A stretch of DNA of 64,000 nt from Geobacillus thermoleovorans (GTDB taxonomy: Bacteria > Bacillota > Bacilli > Bacillales > Anoxybacillaceae), in the NCBI RefSeq assembly GCF_001610955.1, contig NZ_CP014335.1, forward strand, positions 3,233,001-3,297,000, given 5' to 3'. Shown in pieces: positions 1-7,466 of this stretch; position 1 is the first letter of the stretch; each line of letters starts with the position of its first letter. Below the pieces are notes generated by a model. The model made no database searches, had not been told where the DNA came from, and worked only from the letters and a program-made list of their open reading frames with translations. Made by a program: the position numbers and the translations under genes.

Positions 1-265
1 ACAGCTGCGCTTCACGGTCTTGGATGAGGCAGTCATAGCCGATAGACGATTCAAGAAAGCGATCGATTTCCTTGTACATTGACGTGGTCGGAGGGTCTTT
101 CGGAAACAGTTTGCGTCCCTCGGACAATACCCCCCAAAGAAGCGACATCATATAGCTTTTGCCGCTGTTGTTGTCGCCGACAAACAACATCAACGGGGCA
201 ATATCGATTTCCCCCTGTTTGATCTTTCCGAACCGCTCGACCTTTAACGCCCAAGTTTGTTCCAT
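1..265 (-). CDS. AAA-family ATPase, N-terminal part (runs off left edge)
   Basis: Only the first 88 codons are inside the window. The ATG at 265 follows a GAGAGG-type ribosome site. After a short beta-strand region (residues 1-25) comes a Walker A-like P-loop, GDNNSGKS, at about residues 30-37, then a mostly helical stretch. A P-loop this close to the N-terminus with an 'NNSGKS' core is typical of SMC/RecF/OLD-like ATPases, often annotated 'AAA family ATPase' and frequent in accessory or defence loci. The partner domain, for example a TOPRIM nuclease, would lie outside the window, so function cannot be assigned. The 630 bases upstream hold no convincing gene, so this is probably the first gene of its operon. 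The ATPase call is firm; any defence role is a guess. Confidence 0.75.
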   Translation of the reverse strand, partial: MEQTWALKVERFGKIKQGEIDIAPLMLFVGDNNSGKSYMMSLLWGVLSEGRKLFPKDPPTTSMYKEIDRFLESSIGYDCLIQDREAQL

Positions 266-895
266 GCGCGTATCGCCTCTCTTTACAAATTACGAGTCCT
301 CTATCTTTCTATTATAAACGATACGCCTGACTCATAATCACTGATTGGGTAAAAACGAGTGAAAAATCGGGCATCTAACCCGCCCTCACGCCACACCCTC
401 GACGACGGGCGTCTAAGGTGCCAGGACCGTCATCGTCCCCACCCACGGCATGGCCGAGTGCCTCCATTGATAACGGTAAGGAGACATCACCGAACGAAAC
501 GGCATCAACGAAGAAAACGGCCTGTCTTTAAGACAAAGAAGCCGCCGCTATGAATCTCTTGCCGCGCGAGCCAAACTGTCTTAAAGAAAGAGCCGCCGCT
601 ATTGGATGCCGGTCGACATCATCGCGAATCGTTCTACAAGAAACAAGTCATGTTTCGACAACGAAAGGGCAAAAGAAAAGAAGTATTTCTAAAATTATTT
701 TATCCTGAATCCGTGACAGAAGTGTATCAAAAATGCTGGAAAACCCAATCATGCCAAAGTATCAACTCAATTCCGAATGTTCACCTATTAGGTGAAGAAC
801 CCCGAGTGCAATATTTGTTGATTTATCAAGTTTTCTTGGCAGTTTGAACGCGTCTTTATCACGGATTCAGGTTTATATCATACTGCCAACTATTT
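266..895. other. Gene-poor region between the ATPase gene and ywqE
   Basis: I find no credible gene here: the small plus-strand open frames (359-553, 602-847) lack ribosome sites and recognisable sequence. The stretch from about 640 to 860 is clearly more AT-rich than its flanks. It holds an imperfect direct repeat (522-551 and 576-602) and a 17-base palindrome TTCACCTATTAGGTGAA at 780-796. It could be debris of a decayed insertion element, but no transposase motif is readable. Confidence 0.5.
522..602. repeat. Imperfect direct repeat of about 28 bp
   Basis: Unit 1 is 522-551 and unit 2 is 576-602. Both start CTGTCTT and end GCCGCCGCTAT, with small insertions and deletions between, and are separated by about 24 bases. 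Only two units are visible, so this is not an array of the CRISPR kind. Confidence 0.6.
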
Positions 896-1660
896 CTAAA
901 AGAGGCCAAGGAACTTTTTCTTTTTCACCCGCTGTGGTTCGTCGCGGAACACGGCTTGGCCGCGAACGAGCAGCTCGGCGTTCTCTTGGAAGTAGTACAC
1001 CATGTCTGTCCCGTATTCTTTCCGGATCACCTCGTACGCCTCGCGGAGGCGAAACGGCCGCGTTTTCGTGTTGTGGGCGTCCGAGGCGATGAAATGGGCC
1101 AAGTTCGCTTCGATCAGCTGAAACGAGAACGTTTTGATTTTCTTGCCGAAATGGCCCGTAATGCTTGATGCCGTCAGCTGGGCCAAGGCGCCGCGTTTGA
1201 CGAGCTGGTAAAGCCGCTCGGGGGTTTCGATGATCTCGGCGTTTCGCTCCGGATGGGCGATGATCGGGATAAACCCTTTCACTTGGGCATCAAAGAGGAG
1301 TTGCTCCGCATACTTCGGCACATGATCGGGCGGAAATTCGATCAACATGTATGATGTATCGGCAAGCGTCATCACCTCGCCTCGGGCAAGGCCGTCAAGC
1401 AAGTCTCCGTGGATGCGCACTTCTTGGCCTGGAAGCACGTTCAAGGCGATGCCGCGCCGTTTCAATTCGTCATTTAGTTCCGCCGCCAAGGAAAGGACGG
1501 CTGGTCTTGGGTTGTCATGCGTTCCATTTTGATGATGGGGAGTGGCGATGATCGTTGTAATCCCCTCCTTGGCTGCGGCTTGCGCCATGGCGATGGCGTT
1601 CTCCATCGCCGCCGCTCCGTCGTCAACGCCAGGCAAAATATGGCTATGAATGTCGATCAT
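896..1660 (-). CDS. ywqE: Tyrosine-protein phosphatase, PHP type (YwqE/CpsB/CapC)
   Basis: This 254-residue protein belongs to the metal-dependent PHP-fold tyrosine phosphatases that dephosphorylate bacterial BY-kinases and control capsule or exopolysaccharide synthesis. Metal-binding motifs of the family are visible: DIHSHILPGVDDG at the N-terminus, ATPHH at about residue 40, HPERN in the middle and SDAHN near the C-terminus. The start at 1660 is chosen over upstream codons because a strong AGGAGG site precedes it and the PHP motif begins directly after it. Its likely substrate, the YwqD-type kinase, is encoded 2 kb away. In B. subtilis ywqE lies in one operon with ywqCD; here it is separated from them by an LCP gene and an SGNH hydrolase gene and has its own candidate promoter. 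Confidence 0.92.
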   Translation of the reverse strand: MIDIHSHILPGVDDGAAAMENAIAMAQAAAKEGITTIIATPHHQNGTHDNPRPAVLSLAAELNDELKRRGIALNVLPGQEVRIHGDLLDGLARGEVMTLADTSYMLIEFPPDHVPKYAEQLLFDAQVKGFIPIIAHPERNAEIIETPERLYQLVKRGALAQLTASSITGHFGKKIKTFSFQLIEANLAHFIASDAHNTKTRPFRLREAYEVIRKEYGTDMVYYFQENAELLVRGQAVFRDEPQRVKKKKFLGLF

Positions 1661-1699
1661 CGTCCACTCCTCCTTTTTTCGCTCTACTAAACACCTATT

Positions 1700-1728
1700 A
1701 TGGTAACATAGGAAAAACAGGCTATCAA
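1700..1728 (-). promoter_or_regulatory. Candidate SigA promoter of ywqE
   Basis: Read on the minus strand: TTGATA (1723-1728), a 17-base spacer, and TACCAT (1700-1705), about 40 bases upstream of the ywqE start codon. Confidence 0.5.
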
Positions 1729-1817
1729 TGGGTGAGGTTTGTCGAACATTGTCGAAATGGAAGGCAAATTCCACTGATTAGGGGGCAAGCTGGAACGCCC
1801 GCCAATGCGGCTGTCAG

Positions 1818-1846
1818 TTGTCTTCTTTTCGAAAACGGTCTATAAT
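1818..1846 (+). promoter_or_regulatory. SigA-type promoter of the LCP gene
   Basis: TTGTCT (1818-1823), a 17-base spacer and a perfect TATAAT (1841-1846), 47 bases upstream of the chosen ATG. It is divergent from ywqE. Confidence 0.75.
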
Positions 1847-1893
1847 CGAAATGGTATGCACGAAAATTTCTGAATGGAAAAGGAAGAGTGCCC

Positions 1894-2835
1894 ATGAGAG
1901 CAGAACGTCGAAAAAAGAAGAAAACATGGCTCCGCTGGGTGACGGGATTGCTCGTCGTGTTATTCGCTGGAGCAGGAATATTCGCCTATTCCATTTATCA
2001 TCATGTGAAACAGACGGCGAACCAAATGCACGAGAACGTCAACTGGAAGTCGGAGAAGCGGAAAGAAAACGTTTCGTTTGAACGGAAGACGCCGATTTCC
2101 ATTTTGTTGATCGGCGTTGATGAACGCAAAGGGGATCGCGGGCGCGCGGATACGCTGATTGTGATGACGGTGAATCCGAACAAGCAGTCGATTGACATGG
2201 TGAGCGTGCCGCGCGATACGAGAACGGAGATTATCGGAAAAGGGACGAAAGATAAAATCAACCACTCGTACGCCTTTGGCGGAGTGGAGATGACGATGGC
2301 GACGGTGGAACACTTTTTAGATATTCCCATTGACTACTACATTAAGGTCAACATGGAAAGCTTCCGCGACATCGTCGATGCGGTCGGCGGAGTGACGGTG
2401 AACAACCCGTTCGCTTTTACGTATGAAGGAACGCACTTCCCGAAAGGCGAGATTACGTTAAACGGGGACGAAGCGCTGAAATACTCCCGCATGCGGAAAG
2501 AGGACCCGCGCGGCGATTTCGGGCGCCAGGACCGGCAAAAGCAGATCATTCAAGCGATTATTGAGAAAGGCGCCAGCTTCTCGTCGCTCACGAATTACAG
2601 CGATGTGCTCGCAGCGATCGGGAAAAACGTGAAAACGAACTTGACGTTTGAGGAAATGAAAGAGATTCAAGCGAATTACAAAGACGCCCGCAAGCAAATT
2701 AAGCAGCTGCATATTACGGGACAAGGGACGAAAATCAATGGCATTTATTACTTGATCGTGCCGGAGAGCGAACGGCTGGCGATTTCGAATGAGTTGAAAG
2801 AGCATCTGGAGCTGAAAGCGACGGCGGCGAAGTAA
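1894..2835 (+). CDS. LCP (LytR-CpsA-Psr) family polymer ligase
   Basis: A 313-residue LCP protein: a basic cytoplasmic N-terminus rich in R and K, one membrane segment (about residues 13-35), then an extracellular LCP domain. Family hallmarks are visible: LLIGVDER, RADTLIVMTV and VSVPRDTRTEI (pyrophosphate-binding arginines), INHSYAFGG and YSRMRKEDPRGDFGRQDRQ. LCP enzymes transfer undecaprenyl-linked polymers such as teichoic acid or capsule onto peptidoglycan or proteins. The ATG at 1894 is preferred to a GTG six bases upstream because the AGGAAG site is correctly spaced for it. It is one of the few plus-strand genes and is flanked by the phosphatase, kinase and modulator genes of a polysaccharide system, which suggests it anchors that polymer. 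Transcription ends at a shared hairpin at 2842-2863. Confidence 0.93.
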   Translation: MRAERRKKKKTWLRWVTGLLVVLFAGAGIFAYSIYHHVKQTANQMHENVNWKSEKRKENVSFERKTPISILLIGVDERKGDRGRADTLIVMTVNPNKQSIDMVSVPRDTRTEIIGKGTKDKINHSYAFGGVEMTMATVEHFLDIPIDYYIKVNMESFRDIVDAVGGVTVNNPFAFTYEGTHFPKGEITLNGDEALKYSRMRKEDPRGDFGRQDRQKQIIQAIIEKGASFSSLTNYSDVLAAIGKNVKTNLTFEEMKEIQANYKDARKQIKQLHITGQGTKINGIYYLIVPESERLAISNELKEHLELKATAAK

Positions 2836-2841
2836 ATGCGA

Positions 2842-2866
2842 CGCGCACCTTAAGAGGTGCGCGTTT
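2842..2866. terminator. Bidirectional terminator between LCP and SGNH genes
   Basis: A 9-bp perfect stem CGCGCACCT/AGGTGCGCG with a TAAG loop, followed by TTTT on the plus strand. It lies between two convergent stop codons. Confidence 0.8.
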
Positions 2867-3652
2867 TCATTGGGCGATGAAGCGCTTGGCGAGCGCATCG
2901 GCCCAAAGCGCGGCTCCTTCCTCGGTCGGCAAGTCGGTTTGCGGGTCGACGTAGCGGTTCAGCTCTTCGCTTTGATCGTCAGGCCAGGCGTGCCAATGGT
3001 TGAGGTAAGGATAGCCGTTCTCTTTCGCGAACGCTTCAAGCTGCTCGACTTGGCGCGGGTAGTAGGTCGCGTTGTAAATCGGGTTCGGCGGCTGCAAGAT
3101 CACGACCGCATTCGGGGCCGCCGATTTGAGCTCGTCGATGATCGATTTGATATGGGCAAGAGTGTCGTCGATCGTCACGACGCCGTTGTCGTTTAACAAA
3201 AACGGTTCAAGCAGGACAAGATCCGGCTTGTCCTTGACCCAGTCGGCGGCGATGCGCTGTCGGTCGGCGTCGGCGGTGGTCAAGCCGTCGTATTCGTGGA
3301 CGGTGATGTGAAACACGCCTTTCCCATAGGCGTCATCGAGCGCTTGTTTCAGCCGCTCAGGCCAGCCGCCGTTTTCTGGCGTTGATTCGGAGCCAGCGAT
3401 AACAAGGTGGACCGGACGGTGTTCCTCCACCGCCCGCTTGATGGCAGCTTGCGCGGCCGCTGGCAGCTGCTTGGCGCGGGCGAGGATCACTTCCGTTTGG
3501 CTCGTCTCCGTTTCCTGCTTGGCGGATGTTTCGACTTTCGCCCGCGCCGCTTGCACCGTGGCTTCGATTTTTCGCTCCCAGTACAAGTGACCGGTGATCA
3601 GAAAGGCAAGGCAAGCGGCGGTGAGCAAAAGGATGAAGACGAAGTTTCTCAA
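2867..3652 (-). CDS. SGNH/GDSL-like hydrolase with N-terminal membrane anchor
   Basis: A 261-residue protein with one hydrophobic segment at residues 3-20 (signal anchor), a charged linker rich in A, E, K and Q, then an SGNH-like fold. The sequence VHLVIAGSESTPENGGW (about residues 81-97) occupies the block I position with a GSES core, and DLVLLEPFLLND, VVILQPPNPIYN and LNHWHAW later resemble the remaining SGNH blocks. These enzymes usually act as esterases or deacetylases on carbohydrate or lipid substrates outside the membrane. The start is TTG at 3652, after an AAGGGGAGA site. Between an LCP ligase and a BY-kinase, a role in modifying an exported polysaccharide is plausible but inferred. 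The exact substrate cannot be told from sequence. Confidence 0.8.
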   Translation of the reverse strand: MRNFVFILLLTAACLAFLITGHLYWERKIEATVQAARAKVETSAKQETETSQTEVILARAKQLPAAAQAAIKRAVEEHRPVHLVIAGSESTPENGGWPERLKQALDDAYGKGVFHITVHEYDGLTTADADRQRIAADWVKDKPDLVLLEPFLLNDNGVVTIDDTLAHIKSIIDELKSAAPNAVVILQPPNPIYNATYYPRQVEQLEAFAKENGYPYLNHWHAWPDDQSEELNRYVDPQTDLPTEEGAALWADALAKRFIAQ

Positions 3653-3711
3653 CGGTTCTCTCCCCTTTTCTCTATCAGAACGGCTTCCCGCGGTCGGGAA
3701 GCCGTTTGTGG

Positions 3712-4410
3712 TTACTTGTATTGATAGTAGTAATAGTACCCGCCGTCACGGTGCTTCCGCTTGTTCAAGACAACGCCGAGCAGTTTGGCGTTGGCCGCTT
3801 CGAGCAGTTCTTTTGCCTTGATGGCCGCTTCGATTTCGGTGCCGCCGCTTTCGATGACCAGCACCGTGCCGTCGCATTGGTTGGCTAAAATTTGTGCGTC
3901 CGTCACGGCGAGGACGGGCGGGGTATCGAAGATGACAAGATCAAACGTCTCATACAACTGTTCGAGGCATTGCGCCATCGCGTTCGAGCTGAGCAGCTCG
4001 GCCGGGTTCGGCGGGATCGGGCCCGACGTTAAGATTGATAAGTGGTCGATTTCGGTCGCTTGGCACGTCGACAACAGCGGCGCCGAACCCGTTAAGACGT
4101 TGGTCAGTCCTTTGTAGTTGTTTAAGCGGAACGTGTAATGGACGGTCGGTTTGCGCAAGTCGGCATCAATGAGCAATGTCTTTTTCCCTTGTTGAGCGAA
4201 GACGACAGCCAAGTTCGCCACGGTGGTCGATTTCCCTTCGCCAGGTCCGGTTGACGTGACAATTAGGGAACGGAGCGGCGCATCAATGAATGAAAATTGG
4301 ATATTCGTTCGGATCGTTCGGTATTGCTCCGCGATGGGGGATTTTGGGTTGTCGACCGTGATCAGTCTCCGCTCCGCTTTGCGGATCGATGTTGCTGGTT
4401 TACGAGCCAA
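3712..4410 (-). CDS. ywqD: BY-type tyrosine-protein kinase (YwqD/CpsD/CapB)
   Basis: A 232-residue cytoplasmic kinase half of a two-part bacterial tyrosine kinase. Walker A GPGEGKST (about residues 50-57), Walker A' [10 protein letters not shown] and Walker B VIFDTPP are intact. The protein ends in a tyrosine cluster (YYYYYQYK), the usual autophosphorylation tail. I chose the TTG at 4410: an AGAGGTGA site is correctly spaced for it, and the N-terminus then matches the B. subtilis length. An in-frame GTG at 4419 overlaps that site. The gene overlaps the end of its activator ywqC by 11 bases, suggesting translational coupling. It presumably phosphorylates itself and sugar-nucleotide or polymer enzymes; the YwqE phosphatase upstream would reverse this. 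Confidence 0.93.
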   Translation of the reverse strand: MARKPATSIRKAERRLITVDNPKSPIAEQYRTIRTNIQFSFIDAPLRSLIVTSTGPGEGKSTTVANLAVVFAQQGKKTLLIDADLRKPTVHYTFRLNNYKGLTNVLTGSAPLLSTCQATEIDHLSILTSGPIPPNPAELLSSNAMAQCLEQLYETFDLVIFDTPPVLAVTDAQILANQCDGTVLVIESGGTEIEAAIKAKELLEAANAKLLGVVLNKRKHRDGGYYYYYQYK

Positions 4411-5143
4411 TGGTTTCACCTCTTGTTTGTGGAATGGCGGATTCGCGTCTCGCTTTTTGGCCGCCTTCCGCCGTGATTAAACTGACCGCGCCGAGCACCG
4501 GCAGGCCGAGATGTTTTTCGACGTCTTCTTCCGTTTTGATCGTGTTGTCCAAATACTCAAGCAGGAAGGCAAGTCCGACGCCAGTCATGAGGCCGACGAC
4601 GAAGGCGATGGCCATATTGAGAAGCGGCTTCGGCTTGACCGGGGCTTGATGCTCTTTCACTTCCGCTTTCGAGAGAATGGTGACGTTGTCGATGTTCATG
4701 ATTTTGACGATTTCGTTTTTGAACACTTCCGCCGTTTTGTTGGCGATCTTGGCCGCCATAGCTGGATCTGGGTCTTGGACGGTGACAGAGAACACTTGTG
4801 AGTCTTTTTCGCTTGAGACTTGAATTTGTTCGTTCAGTTCGTCAAGCGTCCGGTCAAGGTGGAGCTCGTCTTTCACTTTTTCCAAAATCGTCGGGCTTTT
4901 AATGATGACGCTGTACGTGTTAATGAGCTGCACGTTCGTTTGGATTTCGTTGAAGTTGTAGAGCTGCTGCTCGGATTTCGCCTGGTTGACCAAGATTTGC
5001 GTCGACGATTGGTAAATCGGCGTCAGTAGAAAATAACTGACCACGCCGCTCACGACGGTGGCGAGCGCGGTGATCAGGACGATGAGCCAAAGCCGTTTGC
5101 GCAATGTATCGAACAGCTCGCGCAGGCTGATTGTTTCTTCCAT
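4400..5143 (-). CDS. ywqC: Wzz-domain kinase modulator / chain-length determinant (YwqC/CpsC)
   Basis: A 247-residue membrane protein. Residues 1-15 match the conserved Wzz start ([13 protein letters not shown]), the first membrane segment is at about 18-40, an extracellular coiled region follows, and a second segment ([21 protein letters not shown]) lies near residue 185 before a short cytoplasmic tail. This is the activator subunit of split BY-kinases and governs polymer length or export. The start at 5143 follows an AGGGGGG site; an upstream in-frame extension lacks one. A good SigA promoter lies 60 bases upstream. Confidence 0.92.
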   Translation of the reverse strand: MEETISLRELFDTLRKRLWLIVLITALATVVSGVVSYFLLTPIYQSSTQILVNQAKSEQQLYNFNEIQTNVQLINTYSVIIKSPTILEKVKDELHLDRTLDELNEQIQVSSEKDSQVFSVTVQDPDPAMAAKIANKTAEVFKNEIVKIMNIDNVTILSKAEVKEHQAPVKPKPLLNMAIAFVVGLMTGVGLAFLLEYLDNTIKTEEDVEKHLGLPVLGAVSLITAEGGQKARRESAIPQTRGETIGS

Positions 5144-5200
5144 TGTGTCCCCCCCTATGATTCTCCTGTCCGCATTTTTCGACAATCGATGGACATCCCC

Positions 5201-5229
5201 ATTATAGCGGATATCAACAGACATATCTA
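5201..5229 (-). promoter_or_regulatory. SigA-type promoter of ywqC-ywqD
   Basis: Minus strand: TAGATA (5224-5229), 17-base spacer, perfect TATAAT (5201-5206), just downstream of the terminator of the preceding gene. Confidence 0.65.
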
Positions 5230-5257
5230 GCCGAAATCGGTACTAATTTTGGCCAAA

Positions 5258-5285
5258 TGAAAAGGCCGCCCGACAGGCAGCCTTT
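5258..5285 (-). terminator. Terminator of the Asp/Asn-rich lipoprotein gene
   Basis: On the minus strand a 10-base stem (AAAGGCTGCC / GGGCGGCCTTT, one mismatch) with a short loop is followed by TTTTC. It begins directly after the stop codon at 5293. Confidence 0.75.
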
Positions 5286-5292
5286 GTTTGCG

Positions 5293-5661
5293 CTATTCGT
5301 CTTTATTGTCTTTGTCATTCGCATCCCGCGGATCTTCAATCGGGTCTTCGCGGTCCGGAACCGTATCGCGCTCATCGTCGCCCGGTCCGTTGTTCGTGTC
5401 GTCTCCCGGCGGGAGTTGATTGTTTTGGTTGTCGTTCAAATCGGTATCGCGGTTGTCCGGGATGCCGTCATTGTCTTTGTCGTTGTCGACGTTATCGTTT
5501 TGGTTGATGTCATCAGCCGGGTTTACGTCTTGGTCGTTGACATCGTTTTGGTTGTTTGGCGGCGGAGGATTGTTGTTGTCGCGGTTCATATTGCATCCAG
5601 CCGCTAAAAAGAGGGCGACAAGGGCGCTGAACAGCCGGATCAGCAACGCTTTTTTCTTCAT
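5293..5661 (-). CDS. Asp/Asn-rich lipoprotein with thrombospondin-3-like Ca-binding repeat
   Basis: A 122-residue protein with a signal peptide and lipobox LAAGC; the mature chain starts at Cys23 and has almost no hydrophobic residues. About half of it is D, N or P. The centre (about residues 58-75) reads DNDKDNDGIPDNRDTD, which matches the DxDxDGxxD spacing of thrombospondin type-3 calcium-binding repeats. Its gene is monocistronic, with an AAGGAG site before the ATG at 5661 and its own terminator. I infer an exported, membrane-anchored, calcium-dependent or simply highly acidic surface protein; no enzymatic domain is visible. Low-complexity composition makes homology searches unreliable. 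Confidence 0.75.
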   Translation of the reverse strand: MKKKALLIRLFSALVALFLAAGCNMNRDNNNPPPPNNQNDVNDQDVNPADDINQNDNVDNDKDNDGIPDNRDTDLNDNQNNQLPPGDDTNNGPGDDERDTVPDREDPIEDPRDANDKDNKDE

Positions 5662-5768
5662 CCTATCTGCTCCTTTCTATTGGTTGTGGTGACCTTATGT
5701 AAGGCCGGTCCTTGTTTATCTTTCCCAGAAAGAAACTTTTCATTCGCACGCTATATAGCGCAGCCGAC

Positions 5769-5800
5769 AAAAAAACGCGCTCCCCGAAGGAACGCGTTTT
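5769..5800 (-). terminator. Terminator after fabZ
   Basis: On the minus strand a stem AACGCGTTCC / GGGAGCGCGTT with a TTCG loop is followed by a run of T. It directly follows the fabZ stop codon. Confidence 0.8.
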
Positions 5801-5802
5801 GT

Positions 5803-6240
5803 TCAGTCAGCTCGTTTGTCGCCAAGAGCGAACATCAACTCCGTTTCGCAGACAAGCTCGCCGTCGACGGTGGCGATGCCTTTGCCTTTGCCGATGGCGC
5901 CGCGGGCGCGGAGGATTTCGACTTCCAAGCGGAGCTGGTCGCCCGGTTTGACTTGCTTTTTAAAACGGCAGTTGTCGATGCCGGCGAAGAAGGCGAGGCG
6001 GCCGCGGTTTTCCTCGCTTTGCAGGAGGACGACGGCGCCGACTTGGGCGAGCGCCTCGACGATCAACACGCCGGGCATGACCGGGTATTCCGGGAAATGG
6101 CCGGCGAAAAATGATTCGTTGGCGCTGACGTTTTTGATGCCGACGGCGCGCTTGCCTTCTTCGATTTCCAGAATGCGGTCGACAAGCAAAAACGGATAGC
6201 GGTGCGGGATGATGGACTGGATTTGCTGGATGTCAAGCAT
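5803..6240 (-). CDS. fabZ: 3-hydroxyacyl-[ACP] dehydratase FabZ
   Basis: A 145-residue hot-dog-fold dehydratase of fatty acid synthesis that removes water from 3-hydroxyacyl-ACP. The catalytic histidine is in [13 protein letters not shown] (about residues 46-58) and the acid in [21 protein letters not shown] at the N-terminus is also diagnostic. The ATG at 6240 is seven bases from an AAAGGAG site; a TTG six bases upstream is too close to it. The gene order fabZ-flhP-flhO-mbl-spoIIID is close to B. subtilis, where the gene was called ywpB. Confidence 0.96.
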
Positions 6241-6273
6241 GGACAAACTCCTTTCTCTCGTTTGGCGGCTTCA

Positions 6274-6615
6274 TCAGCCGCGATCCGTTCCTTTCTCGAC
6301 GATATCGATGATGTGCTTCCACGTGGACGGGCGGAATACATCGAGCGGCTTCCCATCGCCGATGGCGCTGTAGCCGACGACCGCGCCGGCGGCGAGGCTT
6401 GCGGCCATCAAGACGATCACGATGATCAGCCGAAGCCAGATCGGGATGAGCCGGGTGCGGACGAACCGGCGCGGCGCGGCCGCCTCCCCTTCCGGCGGAA
6501 GGGCTTTGGCTTCCGGTTCGGCGGGAGTCGGCGGGCTCTTTCTTACTCGGCCTTTCCGCCTCGCCATCCGGGAAGACGGCGAGCGCATAGGTTCTTGATG
6601 CCTCTCGTCACTCAT
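6274..6615 (-). CDS. EpuA-family membrane protein (often mislabelled RNA polymerase beta subunit)
   Basis: A 113-residue protein with a basic, Pro-rich cytoplasmic N-terminus (residues 1-52), one membrane segment (about 57-85, IWLRLIIVIVLMAASLAAGAV) and a conserved short tail GYSAIGDGKPLDVFRPSTW. That tail and the preceding RTRLIPIWLRL define the EpuA family (Pfam PF11772), whose database name 'DNA-directed RNA polymerase subunit beta' is an annotation artefact: nothing here resembles polymerase. Function is unknown. A perfect AAGGAGG site precedes the ATG at 6615, 11 bases after the flhP stop, so it is probably cotranscribed with the flagellar genes. Confidence 0.8.
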   Translation of the reverse strand: MSDERHQEPMRSPSSRMARRKGRVRKSPPTPAEPEAKALPPEGEAAAPRRFVRTRLIPIWLRLIIVIVLMAASLAAGAVVGYSAIGDGKPLDVFRPSTWKHIIDIVEKGTDRG

Positions 6616-6626
6616 CGCGATCCTCC

Positions 6627-7448
6627 TTATGAGGAGCGCATGCCGTTAATCAGCCCGAGCATTTGTTCGGAGATGGAAACGGCGCGGGCGTTGAGCTGAT
6701 ACGCTCGGCTTGTCGCCATCAGGCCGACCATTTCCTCGCCAAGGTCGACGTTCGCTTGTTCGAGCGCGCCTTGCTTGACGCTGATTTGGCCGCGCAAGCT
6801 GCCGTTCAGTTCTTCGGCCGCGCCTGGGACGTTGGGAAGCGCATAGACATTGCCGCCGCGGGCTTCCAGAAGCTGCGGACGGCGGATCATGGTGACGCCC
6901 AAATTGACGCGGGCGACAACGCGGCCGTCGGTATTGGTTGCCGTCAACGTCCCAGTCGGGGACATCTGTACGTCATGCGCATCGGCGGGAAGCACAATCG
7001 GCGCGTTCCTTTCATCAAGCACAAACAGGCCGTCGCTTGTCGTCAAAGCAAGCTGGCCGTTCATGGGCGCAAGCGAAAAGTTGCCGGCGCGGGTGTAGCC
7101 GATCGTTTCCGCACCGTTTTGATCGGCCAGACGGACGCGGAACCATTGGTTTTCGTCCGTCAAGGCAAAATCCAGGCGGCGGCCGGTTTCCACCAGCGCA
7201 CCTTGCTTGGTGATGAGCATCGTCGAAGCGAGACGCGCCCCGTTGCCGTAGCGCACGCCCTCTGGCGTTTGCCGGGGCGCTTCGTCGTTCGGCAGGCGGT
7301 CGATTTGTTGGGTCAAGAGCTCGGCAAAGCTCGCTTCGCGCCGTTTAAAGCCGACGGTGTTGCTGTTGGCGATGTTATGGCTGATCGTATCGAGCCGCTG
7401 CTGCAAGGCATTCATCGTGTTGGCGGCGGTGAGCATCGAACGGAGCAC
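6627..7448 (-). CDS. flhP: Flagellar rod/hook-basal-body protein FlhP
   Basis: A 273-residue FlgG/FlgF-type rod protein. The N-terminal rod motif (LQQRLDTISHNIANSNTVGFKRREASF) and the C-terminal motif (EQANVDLGEEMVGLMATSRAYQLNARAVS) are both present and form the typical paired helices. In B. subtilis FlhO and FlhP form the distal rod. The GTG start at 7448 sits after an AAGGGGG site and gives an N-terminus that aligns with B. subtilis FlhP. It lies 18 bases after flhO and is clearly in the same operon. Confidence 0.93.
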   Translation of the reverse strand: MLRSMLTAANTMNALQQRLDTISHNIANSNTVGFKRREASFAELLTQQIDRLPNDEAPRQTPEGVRYGNGARLASTMLITKQGALVETGRRLDFALTDENQWFRVRLADQNGAETIGYTRAGNFSLAPMNGQLALTTSDGLFVLDERNAPIVLPADAHDVQMSPTGTLTATNTDGRVVARVNLGVTMIRRPQLLEARGGNVYALPNVPGAAEELNGSLRGQISVKQGALEQANVDLGEEMVGLMATSRAYQLNARAVSISEQMLGLINGMRSS

Positions 7449-7466
7449 GGGCTTGTCCCCCTTTCA

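Noticed and set aside
522..602. Direct repeat as a CRISPR remnant
   Set aside because: Only two imperfect units, a 24-base spacer and no cas genes in the window.
359..847. Two small plus-strand frames in the left gene-poor region as genes
   Set aside because: No ribosome sites and no recognisable protein features; the DNA looks degenerate.
4411..4419. GTG at 4419 as the ywqD start
   Set aside because: It overlaps the AGAGGTGA ribosome site that is correctly spaced for the TTG at 4410.
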